Of a stretch of 64,000 bases of DNA, positions 42,997-51,537 are shown in pieces. The notes under the pieces were generated by a model that saw nothing but the letters and a program-made list of their open reading frames with translations, ran no database searches and was not told where the DNA came from. Source of the DNA: Shimia sp022448905 (GTDB taxonomy: Bacteria > Pseudomonadota > Alphaproteobacteria > Rhodobacterales > Rhodobacteraceae); the NCBI RefSeq assembly GCF_047126315.1, contig NZ_CP138953.1, forward strand, positions 4,216,001-4,280,000, read 5' to 3'. The translations under genes were made by a program, and so were the position numbers. Within the stretch, counting starts at the first letter, position 1, and every line of letters starts with the position of its first letter.

Positions 42997-43449
42997 TCAG
43001 ATCAACAAACCACCGGCCCGCTCATGTTTGAGCAGCCAGACCTTCGTCTCCACGCCACCTAGACCGGAAAACCCGCCCAACCCGTTTGCGCCGAGCACAC
43101 GGTGGCAGGGAATAATCACCGGGATTGGATTGCCGCCACAGCCCTGCCCGATGGCCTGTGCAGGCACGCCGAGGTCTTTGGACAGATCGCCATAGGTGCG
43201 GGTCTCCCCAAGCGGAATCGCCAACATAGCCTCACACACCCGCTGCTGAAACTCTGACGCCTCCACCTTCAACGGCAGATCAAACCCCTGTGCTGGATCG
43301 TCAAAATAGGCCACCAATTGCGCGGCAGCTTTGCGCAACAACGGCGTGTCATCCGCCCCGCCACTCTCCCATTCAGCCCGCACAATGGCGCCGTCCTTTT
43401 CGGTGAGCGTCATGGGGCCGGTTGGGGTGTCTACGGTCAATCTCAACAT
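42997..43449 (-). CDS. ogt: Methylated-DNA--protein-cysteine methyltransferase
   Basis: A 150-residue suicide DNA repair protein that takes the methyl group from O6-methylguanine. The acceptor Cys115 is in PVIIPCHRVLGANG, preceded by the helix-turn-helix with RTYGDLSKDLGVPAQAIG and followed by GFSGLGGVETKVWLLKHE. The ATG at 43449 is chosen; an upstream TTG lacks support. It lies downstream of ileS, separated by a terminator. Confidence 0.94.
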   Translation of the reverse strand: MLRLTVDTPTGPMTLTEKDGAIVRAEWESGGADDTPLLRKAAAQLVAYFDDPAQGFDLPLKVEASEFQQRVCEAMLAIPLGETRTYGDLSKDLGVPAQAIGQGCGGNPIPVIIPCHRVLGANGLGGFSGLGGVETKVWLLKHERAGGLLI

Positions 43450-43467
43450 GACGCCACACTGCCCAAG

Positions 43468-43495
43468 CAAAAGGCGCCCCGCAAGCGGGACGCCT
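43468..43495 (-). terminator. Rho-independent terminator after ileS
   Basis: On the minus strand AGGCGTCCCG (43495-43486) pairs with CGGGGCGCCT (43481-43472), with a 4-base loop and a TTTTGCTT tail. It lies just upstream of the ogt start. Confidence 0.85.
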
Positions 43496-43522
43496 CAGAA
43501 TGCGCATCATTTGGAGCGCAAA

Positions 43523-46453
43523 TTAGCTCAGTGGGTAGCCCATCTCTTCCAGAGCATCGCTACAGCGTTTGCAAACGCCCGGATACTTGTGCTGACCCAC
43601 ATCTGGCAGGATCTTCCAGCTGCGCTGACATTTCTGCCCCTGCGCTTTCTCAAAGACCACGCCCACACCTTCGACTTCCGGCATGCGGAAGGCTTCGGCT
43701 GGCATTGGATCGTTGGTCACCGAGATGTCGGACGTGATGCAGACATCGGCAAACTCAACGGTTTTGAGCGCTTCAACCACATCCGTTTCGCGCACGTGCA
43801 CAACCGGTGCGGCCTCAAGCGACGCCCCAATCACCTTGTTGGTCCGCTGGATTTCCAGCGCAGCAGTTACCACGCGGCGCACTTCGCGCACCTTGGCCCA
43901 TTTCGCGGCCAGTGGCTCGTCAATCCAATCCGCCGGCGTATCCGGGAAGTCCACGAGATGTACGGAACTGTCGTCCCCTGGGAACCGCTCGAGCCAGACC
44001 TCTTCCATGGTGAACACCAGCACCGGCGACAGCCAGGTGGTCAGGCGATGGAACAGAATGTCCAGCACCGTGCGCGCAGAGCGACGGCGCAGCGTGTTGC
44101 CGTCACAATAGAGCGCATCCTTGCGGATATCGAAATAGAAGGATGACAGCTCCACAGTGGCAAAGTTGAACACCGCAGAGACAACGCCCTGGAAGTTGAA
44201 CTCCGCATAGCCCTTGCGCACCTGATGATCCAGCTCCGCCAGACGGTGCAACACCCAACGCTCCAGTTCCGGCATATCCGCCGGATCCACGCGATCCGCC
44301 TCAGTGAAGTCGCTGAGCGAGCCCATCATGAAGCGCATGGTGTTGCGCAGACGGCGATAGCTGTCCGCCACGCCTTTCAGGATTTCCGGACCAATCCGCT
44401 GATCGGCAGTGTAATCAGTCTGAGCCACCCACAAACGCAGGATATCTGCGCCGTACTGCTGCACAACTTTCTCGGGCACAATGGTGTTGCCGAGCGATTT
44501 GGACATCTTGTTGCCCTTCTCGTCCAGCGTGAACCCGTGTGTCACCACATTGCGGTAAGGCGCGCGGCCCTTGGTGCCACAGGCCTGCAGAAGCGAGCTG
44601 TGGAACCAGCCACGGTGCTGGTCGGTGCCTTCCATGTAGACATCCGCAATGCCGTCGGCCACGCCGTCTTCACGGTCGCGCAGCACAAAGGCGTGGGTCG
44701 AACCGGAGTCAAACCACACGTCGAGCACGTCAAACACCTGCTCCCACTCATCCGCGTTGTACTTGTCACCCAGGAAGCGCTCTTTGGCGCCGTCCAGGTA
44801 CCAGCAATCCGCACCTTCTTCCTCAAAGGCCGCCTTCACGCGCGCGTTCACCTCGGGATCGCGCAGCAGGAAGCCTTCGTCGGTTGGCAGAGCGCCCTTT
44901 TTGACAAAGCAGGTCAGCGGCACACCCCAGGCGCGCTGACGGGACAGCACCCAATCCGGGCGGTCTTCGATCATCGAGAACAGGCGGTTGCGACCCTTTT
45001 GCGGGGTCCATTTCACCAGCTCATCGATGGAGCGCAGCGCGCGTTCGCGGATGCTGTCGCCCATCTCGCCCATGCCGTCATCCAGCTTACGATCCACAGA
45101 GGCAAACCACTGCGGCGTGTTGCGATAGATGATCGGGGCTTTGGAGCGCCAAGAATGCGGATAGCTGTGCTTGATCTTGCCCCGCGCCAGCAGACCGCCC
45201 ACTTCGACCAGCTTGTCGATGATCTTCTTGTTGGCGTCGCCTTCCTTGCCTTTGCGGTTCAGGATGTAGGTGCTGCCAAAGAACGGCAGGTCGGCGCGGA
45301 AGCCGCCGTCGTCCATGACGTTATAGGTGATCATCTGCTCCAGCATGCCGAGGTCACGGTAGAGTTCAAATTCCTCCATACCGTGGGACGGCGCACAGTG
45401 CACAAAGCCGGTGCCTTCGGTGTCGGTCACAAACGGTGCCGCGCGGAAATCACGCAGATCGTCCCATTCGCCTTCGCCACACTCGGCGCCATTCAGCGGG
45501 TGCGCCAAGCCAACACCTTCAAGATCGCTCACCGGCACGTCACCGACGCGTTTCCACATGCTCTCGTCCAGACGCGCGCGCTGCATCACATCGCCCGCAA
45601 GATTGTCCGCCAGCACAAAGCGGTCACCAACATTGGCCCAGCTTTCCTCAGGCGTGCCGGTCACTTCATAGAGGCCATAGGCAATGTCCTGACCAAACAC
45701 GACCGCTTTGTTGGACGGGATCGTCCAAGGCGTTGTGGTCCAGATCACCACATAAGCACCGGCCAGCTTGTGATCGGCAGGCTCCGCCACTTTGAACTTC
45801 ACCCAGATCGTGAAGCTCTCTTTGTCGTGGTATTCCACCTCGGCCTCGGCCAGCGCGGTTTTCTCCACCGGCGACCACATCACAGGTTTGGAGCCTTGAT
45901 AGAGCGTGCCGTTCATCAAGAACTTCATGAACTCATCGGCGATCACAGCCTCAGCGTGATAGTCCATGGTGATGTAAGGATCAGGCCAGTTGCCGGTGAT
46001 GCCCAGACGTTTGAACTCCTCACGCTGGATGTCGATCCAGCCCTCGGCAAACTTGCGGCATTCCTGACGGAACTCCACCACATCCACGGCGTCTTTGTCT
46101 TTGCCCTTCTTGCGGTACTGCTCCTCGATCTTCCACTCGATCGGCAGGCCGTGACAGTCCCAACCCGGCACATACCGCGCGTCTTTGCCCATCATCTGAT
46201 GGGAGCGCACGATCATGTCTTTAATGGTTTTGTTCAGCGCGTGGCCGATGTGCAGGTGACCGTTGGCATAGGGCGGGCCGTCATGCAGGATAAACGGCTC
46301 CCGGCCTTCTTTCTCGCGCAGACGGTCATAAACGCCGATCTTCTCCCAACGTTCCAGCCACGCAGGCTCACGCTTGGGCAGGCCAGCGCGCATCGGGAAG
46401 TCGGTTTTGGGGAGGTTCAGCGTATCTTTGTAGTCAGGTGTTTCGGCACACAT
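43523..46453 (-). CDS. ileS: Isoleucyl-tRNA synthetase
   Basis: A 976-residue class I synthetase. The HIGH motif is in GPPYANGHLHIGHALNK (68-71), the WVDSG-like motif is WFDSGSTHAF, and the KMSKS motif is in LDEKGNKMSKSLGN. The CP1 editing domain includes VVIWTTTPWTIPSN. The C-terminus has a zinc-binding set, KCQRSWKILPDV with VCKRCSDAL. The ATG at 46453 with AAGGA 8 bases upstream is preferred over an ATG at 46513. It is the type sensitive to mupirocin in most bacteria by overall architecture. Confidence 0.97.
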   Translation of the reverse strand: MCAETPDYKDTLNLPKTDFPMRAGLPKREPAWLERWEKIGVYDRLREKEGREPFILHDGPPYANGHLHIGHALNKTIKDMIVRSHQMMGKDARYVPGWDCHGLPIEWKIEEQYRKKGKDKDAVDVVEFRQECRKFAEGWIDIQREEFKRLGITGNWPDPYITMDYHAEAVIADEFMKFLMNGTLYQGSKPVMWSPVEKTALAEAEVEYHDKESFTIWVKFKVAEPADHKLAGAYVVIWTTTPWTIPSNKAVVFGQDIAYGLYEVTGTPEESWANVGDRFVLADNLAGDVMQRARLDESMWKRVGDVPVSDLEGVGLAHPLNGAECGEGEWDDLRDFRAAPFVTDTEGTGFVHCAPSHGMEEFELYRDLGMLEQMITYNVMDDGGFRADLPFFGSTYILNRKGKEGDANKKIIDKLVEVGGLLARGKIKHSYPHSWRSKAPIIYRNTPQWFASVDRKLDDGMGEMGDSIRERALRSIDELVKWTPQKGRNRLFSMIEDRPDWVLSRQRAWGVPLTCFVKKGALPTDEGFLLRDPEVNARVKAAFEEEGADCWYLDGAKERFLGDKYNADEWEQVFDVLDVWFDSGSTHAFVLRDREDGVADGIADVYMEGTDQHRGWFHSSLLQACGTKGRAPYRNVVTHGFTLDEKGNKMSKSLGNTIVPEKVVQQYGADILRLWVAQTDYTADQRIGPEILKGVADSYRRLRNTMRFMMGSLSDFTEADRVDPADMPELERWVLHRLAELDHQVRKGYAEFNFQGVVSAVFNFATVELSSFYFDIRKDALYCDGNTLRRRSARTVLDILFHRLTTWLSPVLVFTMEEVWLERFPGDDSSVHLVDFPDTPADWIDEPLAAKWAKVREVRRVVTAALEIQRTNKVIGASLEAAPVVHVRETDVVEALKTVEFADVCITSDISVTNDPMPAEAFRMPEVEGVGVVFEKAQGQKCQRSWKILPDVGQHKYPGVCKRCSDALEEMGYPLS

Positions 46454-46651
46454 GTGTCCGGTCCTTTTCAGGCGTCGTATCTGGAATGGTCTAGGGTCGG
46501 CGCGGTCTTCCATACGCCTTGTCCCGGCGGCTCGAACAGTTAGAGCGCCGGGCTGATAATTCGAATAATAATTGCGAATATCTGCGTCATAGCCGCCTTA
46601 TAGGCCGCAGCACGCGCAGGGTAAAGCCATAGTCGCCTCAGCCCGCAACGC
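46454..46651 (-). other. Leader and promoter region of ileS
   Basis: No gene is seen. On the minus strand CCCGG (46552-46548) pairs with CCGGG (46527-46523), with CTC/GAG inside, giving a GC-rich hairpin about 70 bases before the ATG. The AT-rich part at 46555-46580 (ATTCG-N11-CGAAT) probably includes the promoter. A role for the hairpin in translation control is possible but not shown. Confidence 0.4.
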
Positions 46652-46682
46652 AAAAGAGGGCACGCAACGCGCACCCTCTTTC
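46652..46682. terminator. Bidirectional terminator after the small Cys protein gene
   Basis: AAAGAGGG (46653-46660) pairs with CCCTCTTT (46674-46681), with CGC/GCG pairs nearer the loop. T-rich ends occur on both strands. Confidence 0.75.
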
Positions 46683-46714
46683 GTCTTCACAGATTGGCTG
46701 GCTGGACCTTGCGA

Positions 46715-46753
46715 CGTGGCTGGCATTGGGCTGGCTGCGTGGCTGGATCTGGC
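46715..46753. repeat. Direct repeat, downstream copy
   Basis: 39 bases made of TGGCTG/GGCTGGCTGCGT modules. They match 47001-47038 at about 35 positions with one gap. The pair flanks the small Cys protein gene. Confidence 0.75.
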
Positions 46754-46769
46754 TTGCTGATCTGATGTC

Positions 46770-46967
46770 TTAAGCGGCTTGGCCTTCGAAGCTGCCACAC
46801 CAGTCGTTGTTCTTTACAACCGGCCAATGTGCGTCACCGTGCATCTCCTCTTCAGTGAGGAAGGTCGGCGCATTGAAGCGGCACAGACCACCGGTTTCTT
46901 TTGCAGAAGTCTGCTTCACAGCTTCGTTGTCAAAAAACGCGCATACGTTGCAAGCTTTGTCAGTCAT
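46770..46967 (-). CDS. Small four-cysteine protein, putative metal or Fe-S binding
   Basis: A 65-residue protein starting MTDKACNVCAFFDN and ending DWCGSFEGQAA. The cysteines follow C6-x2-C9-x19-C29-x27-C57, with GGLCRFNAPTF around the third and a WPVV-DWCG tail. Similar short proteins (CxxC, GxCR, WCGxF) are known as uncharacterised or small Fe-S/zinc proteins. GGAGAG lies 4 bases before the ATG at 46967. It is divergent from the truncated hemoglobin gene, and the 314-base gap between them includes a direct repeat and a 17-bp palindrome. Confidence 0.82.
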   Translation of the reverse strand: MTDKACNVCAFFDNEAVKQTSAKETGGLCRFNAPTFLTEEEMHGDAHWPVVKNNDWCGSFEGQAA

Positions 46968-47000
46968 GGCTCTCTCCATTTTGGCGTGCCGATCTGGCTG

Positions 47001-47038
47001 CGTGGCTGGCGTTTGGCTGGCTGCGTCGCTGATCTGGC
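47001..47038. repeat. Direct repeat, upstream copy
   Basis: Partner of 46715-46753, 286 bases away, in the same orientation. It lies just upstream of the small Cys gene, so it is probably part of its leader or promoter. Confidence 0.75.
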
Positions 47039-47137
47039 GGCTTTGGGGAAGCAAGGTATCCCCGTGTCTCTTTGATGACTTAGATATAGGACCACTCAAA
47101 TCATCCTGCAAGTATTTTATTGTTTATTTTCAATTAC

Positions 47138-47154
47138 TTGAGTGATTTACTCAA
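47138..47154. promoter_or_regulatory. 17-bp palindrome TTGAGT-N5-ACTCAA
   Basis: A perfect 6-5-6 inverted repeat in AT-rich DNA between the divergent small Cys gene and the truncated hemoglobin gene. Size and spacing resemble sites of Rrf2-family (NsrR/IscR/RirA) or CRP/FNR-family regulators. Control of either gene by iron or nitric oxide is a hypothesis. Confidence 0.55.
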
Positions 47155-47281
47155 CAACCAATCCTGACTTTTTTGCTTATAAGAAACCCGACAAAATCTC
47201 TCAAATTGCTGCAGTTGCGAGCGCCTTGCAGTTGCAACTTCTCCCATTGAAAATTACCTAAGAAAAAAAGGAGTTTGGCGC

Positions 47282-47689
47282 ATGGCCACCTTGCCCCCGA
47301 AATTTGATGTGACCCGTGACGACATCGCTCGCGTTGTAGGTGCATTTTATGAGCTCATCCGGCAGCACCCCGGATTGGGGCCAGTTTTTGCCGTGCACGT
47401 CGATGACTGGCCCAAGCATGAAGCCAAGATTGTCGATTTCTGGGCCAATGCGATTCTGCATGAACGCTCTTACAGCGCGAATCCTCTGAAAGTGCACCGC
47501 GACGCCGGCAATGTGCGCCCCGGCATGTTTGAGACGTGGCTTGCGTTGTTTGATCTGACCCTGCGCGAGGAGCTGCGCGAGGATCAGGCCGTGGCCTGGT
47601 CGGCGCTGGCCCATCGCATTGGCCGCAGCCTGCGCGCCGGTGTGGTCGAAAAGATGAAAGGCCCCGGCGGCGTGCCGATTTTACGGTGA
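47282..47689 (+). CDS. Group III truncated hemoglobin
   Basis: A 135-residue 2-on-2 globin. FYELIRQHPGLGPVFAVHVD (B/E region), IVDFWANAIL, and the proximal region NPLKVHRDAGNVRPGMFETW with WLALFDLTLRE are characteristic of group III proteins. Family members bind oxygen, nitric oxide or act in redox chemistry; the ligand here is unknown. GGAG lies 9 bases before the ATG. The palindrome at 47138 is the best candidate operator. Confidence 0.92.
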   Translation: MATLPPKFDVTRDDIARVVGAFYELIRQHPGLGPVFAVHVDDWPKHEAKIVDFWANAILHERSYSANPLKVHRDAGNVRPGMFETWLALFDLTLREELREDQAVAWSALAHRIGRSLRAGVVEKMKGPGGVPILR

Positions 47690-47786
47690 CCAAGGGTCAC
47701 GTGCTGCAAGCACGGGACGCGCCCGACCCTTCCAGCGAGAGGGCGCCTGCGGTCCCCACCCAGGGTCATGCGCGCTCTCAGCACTG

Positions 47787-48503
47787 TCACCCCACGTTAA
47801 ACAAGCTGCCCACGCCGTAAGCAATCGCCGCTGCCACGCCGCCAATCGCCAAGGTCTCCAATCCAGACCGCCACCAGGGATCGAGTGACCACTTGGCCTT
47901 CATCGCACCGATGCCAAAGAAGGTGGCACAGGTCAGCACGGCAGACACCCGAAACGCCTCCGGCACGCCAAACAGAAATGGCAGCAGAGGGATCAGCCCG
48001 GCCACCAAGAAGGCCAGAAACGTCGCAATCGCCGCGCGGTGCGGATGCGGGTCAACGCCTGCTAGGCCGTACTCCCCTTCCAACATCAGCTGAACAGCGG
48101 CCTCCTCATTGGCCACAATCGCATCCGTTGCCGCCTCCAGAACCTCTCCGTCCAGCCCTTTCAGACGCAAAATCTCCCGGATCTCCCGCCGCTCCCCGCG
48201 CGGATGCTCCGTCAGATGCCGCTTCTCCACAGCCCGCAAACGCTTAGCGTCATCCAGCTCTGCTTTGGTGCCCAGAAAGTTGCCCGCTGCCATGGAAAAC
48301 CCATCTGCGAGCACATTGGCAATGCCCAGCGCGACAATCACAAAGGGGGACAGACCTGCCCCAGCCACCCCCGCCACAATGGCAAAGGTTGTGACCGACC
48401 CATCAATCCCACCATAGACCACATCCCGCAAAAGCCCCCGCCCTGGCGGGTTGGCAATCCGGTCTTCAATCTCTTGTTGGCTATGCCCGTGGGTTTGGCT
48501 CAT
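47787..48503 (-). CDS. VIT1/CCC1-family iron or manganese transporter
   Basis: A 238-residue membrane protein with five helices. LLRDVVYGGIDGSVTTFAIV is the family's first-helix signature; VLADGFSMAAGNFLGTKAEL precedes the cytoplasmic metal-binding hairpin rich in Glu and Arg (HPRGERREIREILRLKGL). GIGAMKAKWS and a final helix close the protein. Eukaryotic relatives move Fe or Mn into vacuoles; bacterial ones export it. Neighbouring genes do not narrow the role. Confidence 0.92.
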   Translation of the reverse strand: MSQTHGHSQQEIEDRIANPPGRGLLRDVVYGGIDGSVTTFAIVAGVAGAGLSPFVIVALGIANVLADGFSMAAGNFLGTKAELDDAKRLRAVEKRHLTEHPRGERREIREILRLKGLDGEVLEAATDAIVANEEAAVQLMLEGEYGLAGVDPHPHRAAIATFLAFLVAGLIPLLPFLFGVPEAFRVSAVLTCATFFGIGAMKAKWSLDPWWRSGLETLAIGGVAAAIAYGVGSLFNVG

Positions 48504-48562
48504 GCCAGAAGGCTAACACGCCCATAGGCTGCCGTCTTTACCCCGATCAAATGACCGGGGCG

Positions 48563-49567
48563 TCACACTGCGCCGTTACTCTTTGTGAAAAGCCCGGTCA
48601 GCGCGCGTTTCACCAAGCCCGCGACAGAAGGCCGACGTCCCTCTCCAAACGGCAAAGGGCGACACACTTCCATGGCGGCCACGCCCACACGGGCCGTCAA
48701 AGCCCCGTTCACGATGCCCTCACCAAAACGCCGGCTCAGCTTTGCCAAGGCGCCGCCACCGGCAATGGTCCCGATCAGATCATCACCCGCCGCCACCGCG
48801 CCGGTGGCCACCAAATGGGTCATCACAGCCCGGAACAGCCGCCAACTGCCCAACGTGCCTGAGCGCCCGCCATAAATCTCCGCAATCCGCCGGATCATGC
48901 GGACGTTGGAGGTCAACGCCGCCACCACATCCGCCAGGGCCAACGGCACCAAAGCGGTCACCGCCGCAACTTGGCGTGCGGCTGCCTCCACTTCCAACTG
49001 CGCCGCCTTGTCCAGCGGCAGCATCAATTCGCGCTCTGCCAAGTCCATCAAAGCATCTGCGTCCAGCACTTCATTGCGCTGTTTCGTCAGGCTGTCACGC
49101 CCCCAGGCCAAATCCTCGCGCCCGCGATAAAACCGCAGCAACGCGTCCACTATGTCGCGTGCCTGCCCCATCTCGTGGCTCTGCGTCGCCGCATCTGCGC
49201 GGGCCTTCAGGCCATCCACGCGCTTAAGCCGCGCCAGACCGGCCAGCTCTTTCAGGATGATCAACACCGCCAGCAAAAGCGCCGCCCCACCGATCACCAT
49301 AATCGCCCAACCGAGGTACGTGTTGCGCGCCACCAGCCCCGTGGCAAAGTCCCAAGCAGCCATAGACACAGCCGCGCTCAAGAACATCCCCACCAGCGCC
49401 CAGAACCACCGCGTCAACCGGCTGGGCTTGCGCGCCGCCAATTGCGCCGCCACCTGCATCGCCTGCCCGCTGGGCGCTGGCGCATGCACCTCTGGCACCG
49501 GCGCGGCATCGGCCACCTCTGGTGCTGCTTGGTCCTCAAGCTCGATCAAAACCGGCCCGTTGGTCAT
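48563..49567 (-). CDS. YcjF/TIGR01620-type membrane protein
   Basis: A 334-residue protein. After an acidic, Pro/Ala-rich head come two helices (LTRWFWALVGMFLSAAVSMA and IMVIGGAALLLAVLIILKEL). A helical domain with RAVMTHLVATGAVAAGDDL and GEGIVNGALTARVGVAAMEV matches TIGR01620/DUF697. Such proteins are regularly encoded with YcjX, as here. The ATG at 49567 overlaps the stop of the GNAT gene (ATGA). The function is unknown; an envelope stress role is suspected for the pair. Confidence 0.9.
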   Translation of the reverse strand: MTNGPVLIELEDQAAPEVADAAPVPEVHAPAPSGQAMQVAAQLAARKPSRLTRWFWALVGMFLSAAVSMAAWDFATGLVARNTYLGWAIMVIGGAALLLAVLIILKELAGLARLKRVDGLKARADAATQSHEMGQARDIVDALLRFYRGREDLAWGRDSLTKQRNEVLDADALMDLAERELMLPLDKAAQLEVEAAARQVAAVTALVPLALADVVAALTSNVRMIRRIAEIYGGRSGTLGSWRLFRAVMTHLVATGAVAAGDDLIGTIAGGGALAKLSRRFGEGIVNGALTARVGVAAMEVCRPLPFGEGRRPSVAGLVKRALTGLFTKSNGAV

Positions 49568-50007
49568 TGGCTGATCTCCTGCCCACTGCGCCACACATAT
49601 CGGACGTTCGGCAATTTCTCATCATTACCCGCGCCATCCGTGAACTCTTCCGCCACAAAACCGTGACGCTCATAAAACCGACGCGCGCCCGCGTTGCTCT
49701 GAAAACACCATAGCTGGAGTGCATCGCGCCCCGCCTTGGCCTGCGCCAACAACGTCGCCCCGATCCCACGCCCCCGCGCGTCTGGTGCCAAATACAATGC
49801 CGTGACCCAATCCTTGCCCCGCGCCACAAACCCCAACACTTGCTCGGCATCCACAGCCACCCAACAATCCGTTGCCTTGGTTAAATGCCCGCAAAACGCT
49901 TCCGTGTCGGCCAAGGTATGCAACACCGGCATCCAAGGCGTGTCTACCAGCCAGCCTTGCAGAACTACCGCCATAGCTGCGGCATCCCCCGGCTCTGCTT
50001 TACGCAT
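49564..50007 (-). CDS. GNAT-family N-acetyltransferase
   Basis: A 147-residue acetyltransferase using acetyl-CoA. LYLAPDARGRGIGATLLAQA is the CoA pyrophosphate-binding loop, and SNAGARRFYERHGFVAEEFT the C-terminal motif. The substrate is unknown. The ATG at 50007 fits family starts (MRKAEPGDAAAM). A GTG at 50019 overlaps the ycjX stop (GTGA) and may be the real coupled start. It lies between ycjX and the YcjF-like gene in one operon. Confidence 0.9.
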   Translation of the reverse strand: MRKAEPGDAAAMAVVLQGWLVDTPWMPVLHTLADTEAFCGHLTKATDCWVAVDAEQVLGFVARGKDWVTALYLAPDARGRGIGATLLAQAKAGRDALQLWCFQSNAGARRFYERHGFVAEEFTDGAGNDEKLPNVRYVWRSGQEISQ

Positions 50008-50015
50008 CACACCAC

Positions 50016-51428
50016 TCACAACACATCCCCAATCAAAAACTGCGCCGCGCGATCCATGCGGATATGCGGCGGGCCGTCACCGGGACGCAACGTGTTGGCA
50101 GCAGGCGCAAATTTCATCACCTGATAGTCTTGTTCCAACCAACGCTCCGCCCCCGCCTTGGCCGGGGTGAGCAAGGCGCTGGCGTCCTGCGGCAAGGCGC
50201 CAGGATAAAACGCTGCCTGCCGCCCATCTTCCAACAGGCGCCCGCGCACACAATCCAATTTGCGCCCCTCGTGCGTCACCGTTTCCTCCACCGTAGCCCG
50301 CAACGACGCCAAAGACAGCGCTTCTGTCTTGGCCCCTGCAAACTGTGCTCGGTCCGCCGCCTCGCGGGTCAATGCCTGCATGATATTGGTCAGCTGCGGG
50401 TGCTGGCTGTGATGCAAATGGTCCGCCTTGGTCGCCGCAAACAGGATTTTCTCCACCCGTTTACCCATCAGCAGCCGTGTCAGAAACGCATTTCTTCCAG
50501 GCCGAAACGCCGCCAGCGTGTCTGCCAACCCTCCCCGCATATCTTCGACTGCACGCGGCCCGGCGTGGATCGCGCCCAGCACGTCGACCAGTACAACCTG
50601 CCGGTCAATGCGCGCGAAATGATCGCGAAAGAACGGCTTCACCACCTGCGCCTTATAGGCCTCAAACCGCTTCTCAAACGTGCGCCACATCGAGCGCCGC
50701 CCCGGTTTCTCTGCCGCCGCCATCGGCGCAAAGGTCAACACAGGTGATCCGGCCAAATCTCCGGGCAGCAAGAACCGCCCCGGTGTACAATCCGAATAGC
50801 CAGCACCGCGCGCCGCGTGCAGATACTCCGTGAAGGCCGCCGCCAAAGCCTGCGCCTTCGGCTCATCCAAATCAGCGCCGCCATCCATTGCCGACACCAG
50901 CCCGAGATATTCCGCCGCTTCATTACGCCCTTGGAGACGCTCCAAAACCTCCGCACTCCACTGCGCAAAGCTCTTGTCCATCAGGCCAAGGTCCAGCAGC
51001 CACTCCCCCGGATAATCGACAATATCCAGATGCACCGTCCGCGCGCCTTGAAAGCCGGACAACAGCCCATTGGGTCGCACCCGCAACGAAACTCGCAACT
51101 CGCTGATCGCCCTCGTGCTCTCCGGCCACTGGGGTGTTTGCCCTGTCATCGCCGCCAGATGGGTTTCAAAATCAAATCTCGGCACCAAATCATCTGGCTG
51201 TGGCTGCAAAAATGCGGCTTCAATGCGCCCTTCGGCATTGGCCACCAGCTGCGGCATACGTCCGCGATCGAGCAAATTCGCCACCAGCGAGGTGATAAAC
51301 ACCGTCTTGCCAGAGCGCGCCAATCCAGTCACACCCAGCCGCACCACCGGCTCAAACACGCCTGTGACAGCATCTGAAGCCGCTTCAATCTGACGGGCCA
51401 CCCCGTCCGCAAGTGTGGAAATGACCAA
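50016..51428 (-). CDS. ycjX: YcjX-like GTPase (DUF463)
   Basis: A 470-residue P-loop protein. Walker A is LGVTGLARSGKTVFITSLV (GLARSGKT, 35-42). The family motifs LDIVDYPGEWLLDLGLM and VLVDVLGAIHAGP follow, then FAATKADHLHHSQHP as a G4-like element. In other bacteria ycjX and ycjF lie in the phage-shock regulon. The start is TTG at 51428 with AAAGGGG 8 bases upstream; no ATG gives the conserved N-terminus. It is divergent from truA. Confidence 0.92.
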   Translation of the reverse strand: MVISTLADGVARQIEAASDAVTGVFEPVVRLGVTGLARSGKTVFITSLVANLLDRGRMPQLVANAEGRIEAAFLQPQPDDLVPRFDFETHLAAMTGQTPQWPESTRAISELRVSLRVRPNGLLSGFQGARTVHLDIVDYPGEWLLDLGLMDKSFAQWSAEVLERLQGRNEAAEYLGLVSAMDGGADLDEPKAQALAAAFTEYLHAARGAGYSDCTPGRFLLPGDLAGSPVLTFAPMAAAEKPGRRSMWRTFEKRFEAYKAQVVKPFFRDHFARIDRQVVLVDVLGAIHAGPRAVEDMRGGLADTLAAFRPGRNAFLTRLLMGKRVEKILFAATKADHLHHSQHPQLTNIMQALTREAADRAQFAGAKTEALSLASLRATVEETVTHEGRKLDCVRGRLLEDGRQAAFYPGALPQDASALLTPAKAGAERWLEQDYQVMKFAPAANTLRPGDGPPHIRMDRAAQFLIGDVL

Positions 51429-51537
51429 GCTTTTGGCCCCTTTACATGGTTCGCCCCCAACCTAAGCGTGCCCCAAGGCCATTTCCAGTGGGCAGAAAGG
51501 CTTCAATTTCCCCGCCCAATCGGCTATCGCACGCGCC

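Noticed and set aside
44225..46543. Open frame of 772 codons on the plus strand across ileS
   Set aside because: It is antisense to the whole ileS gene, whose motifs are complete. The translation is His/Arg-rich with no domain and is a high-GC shadow.
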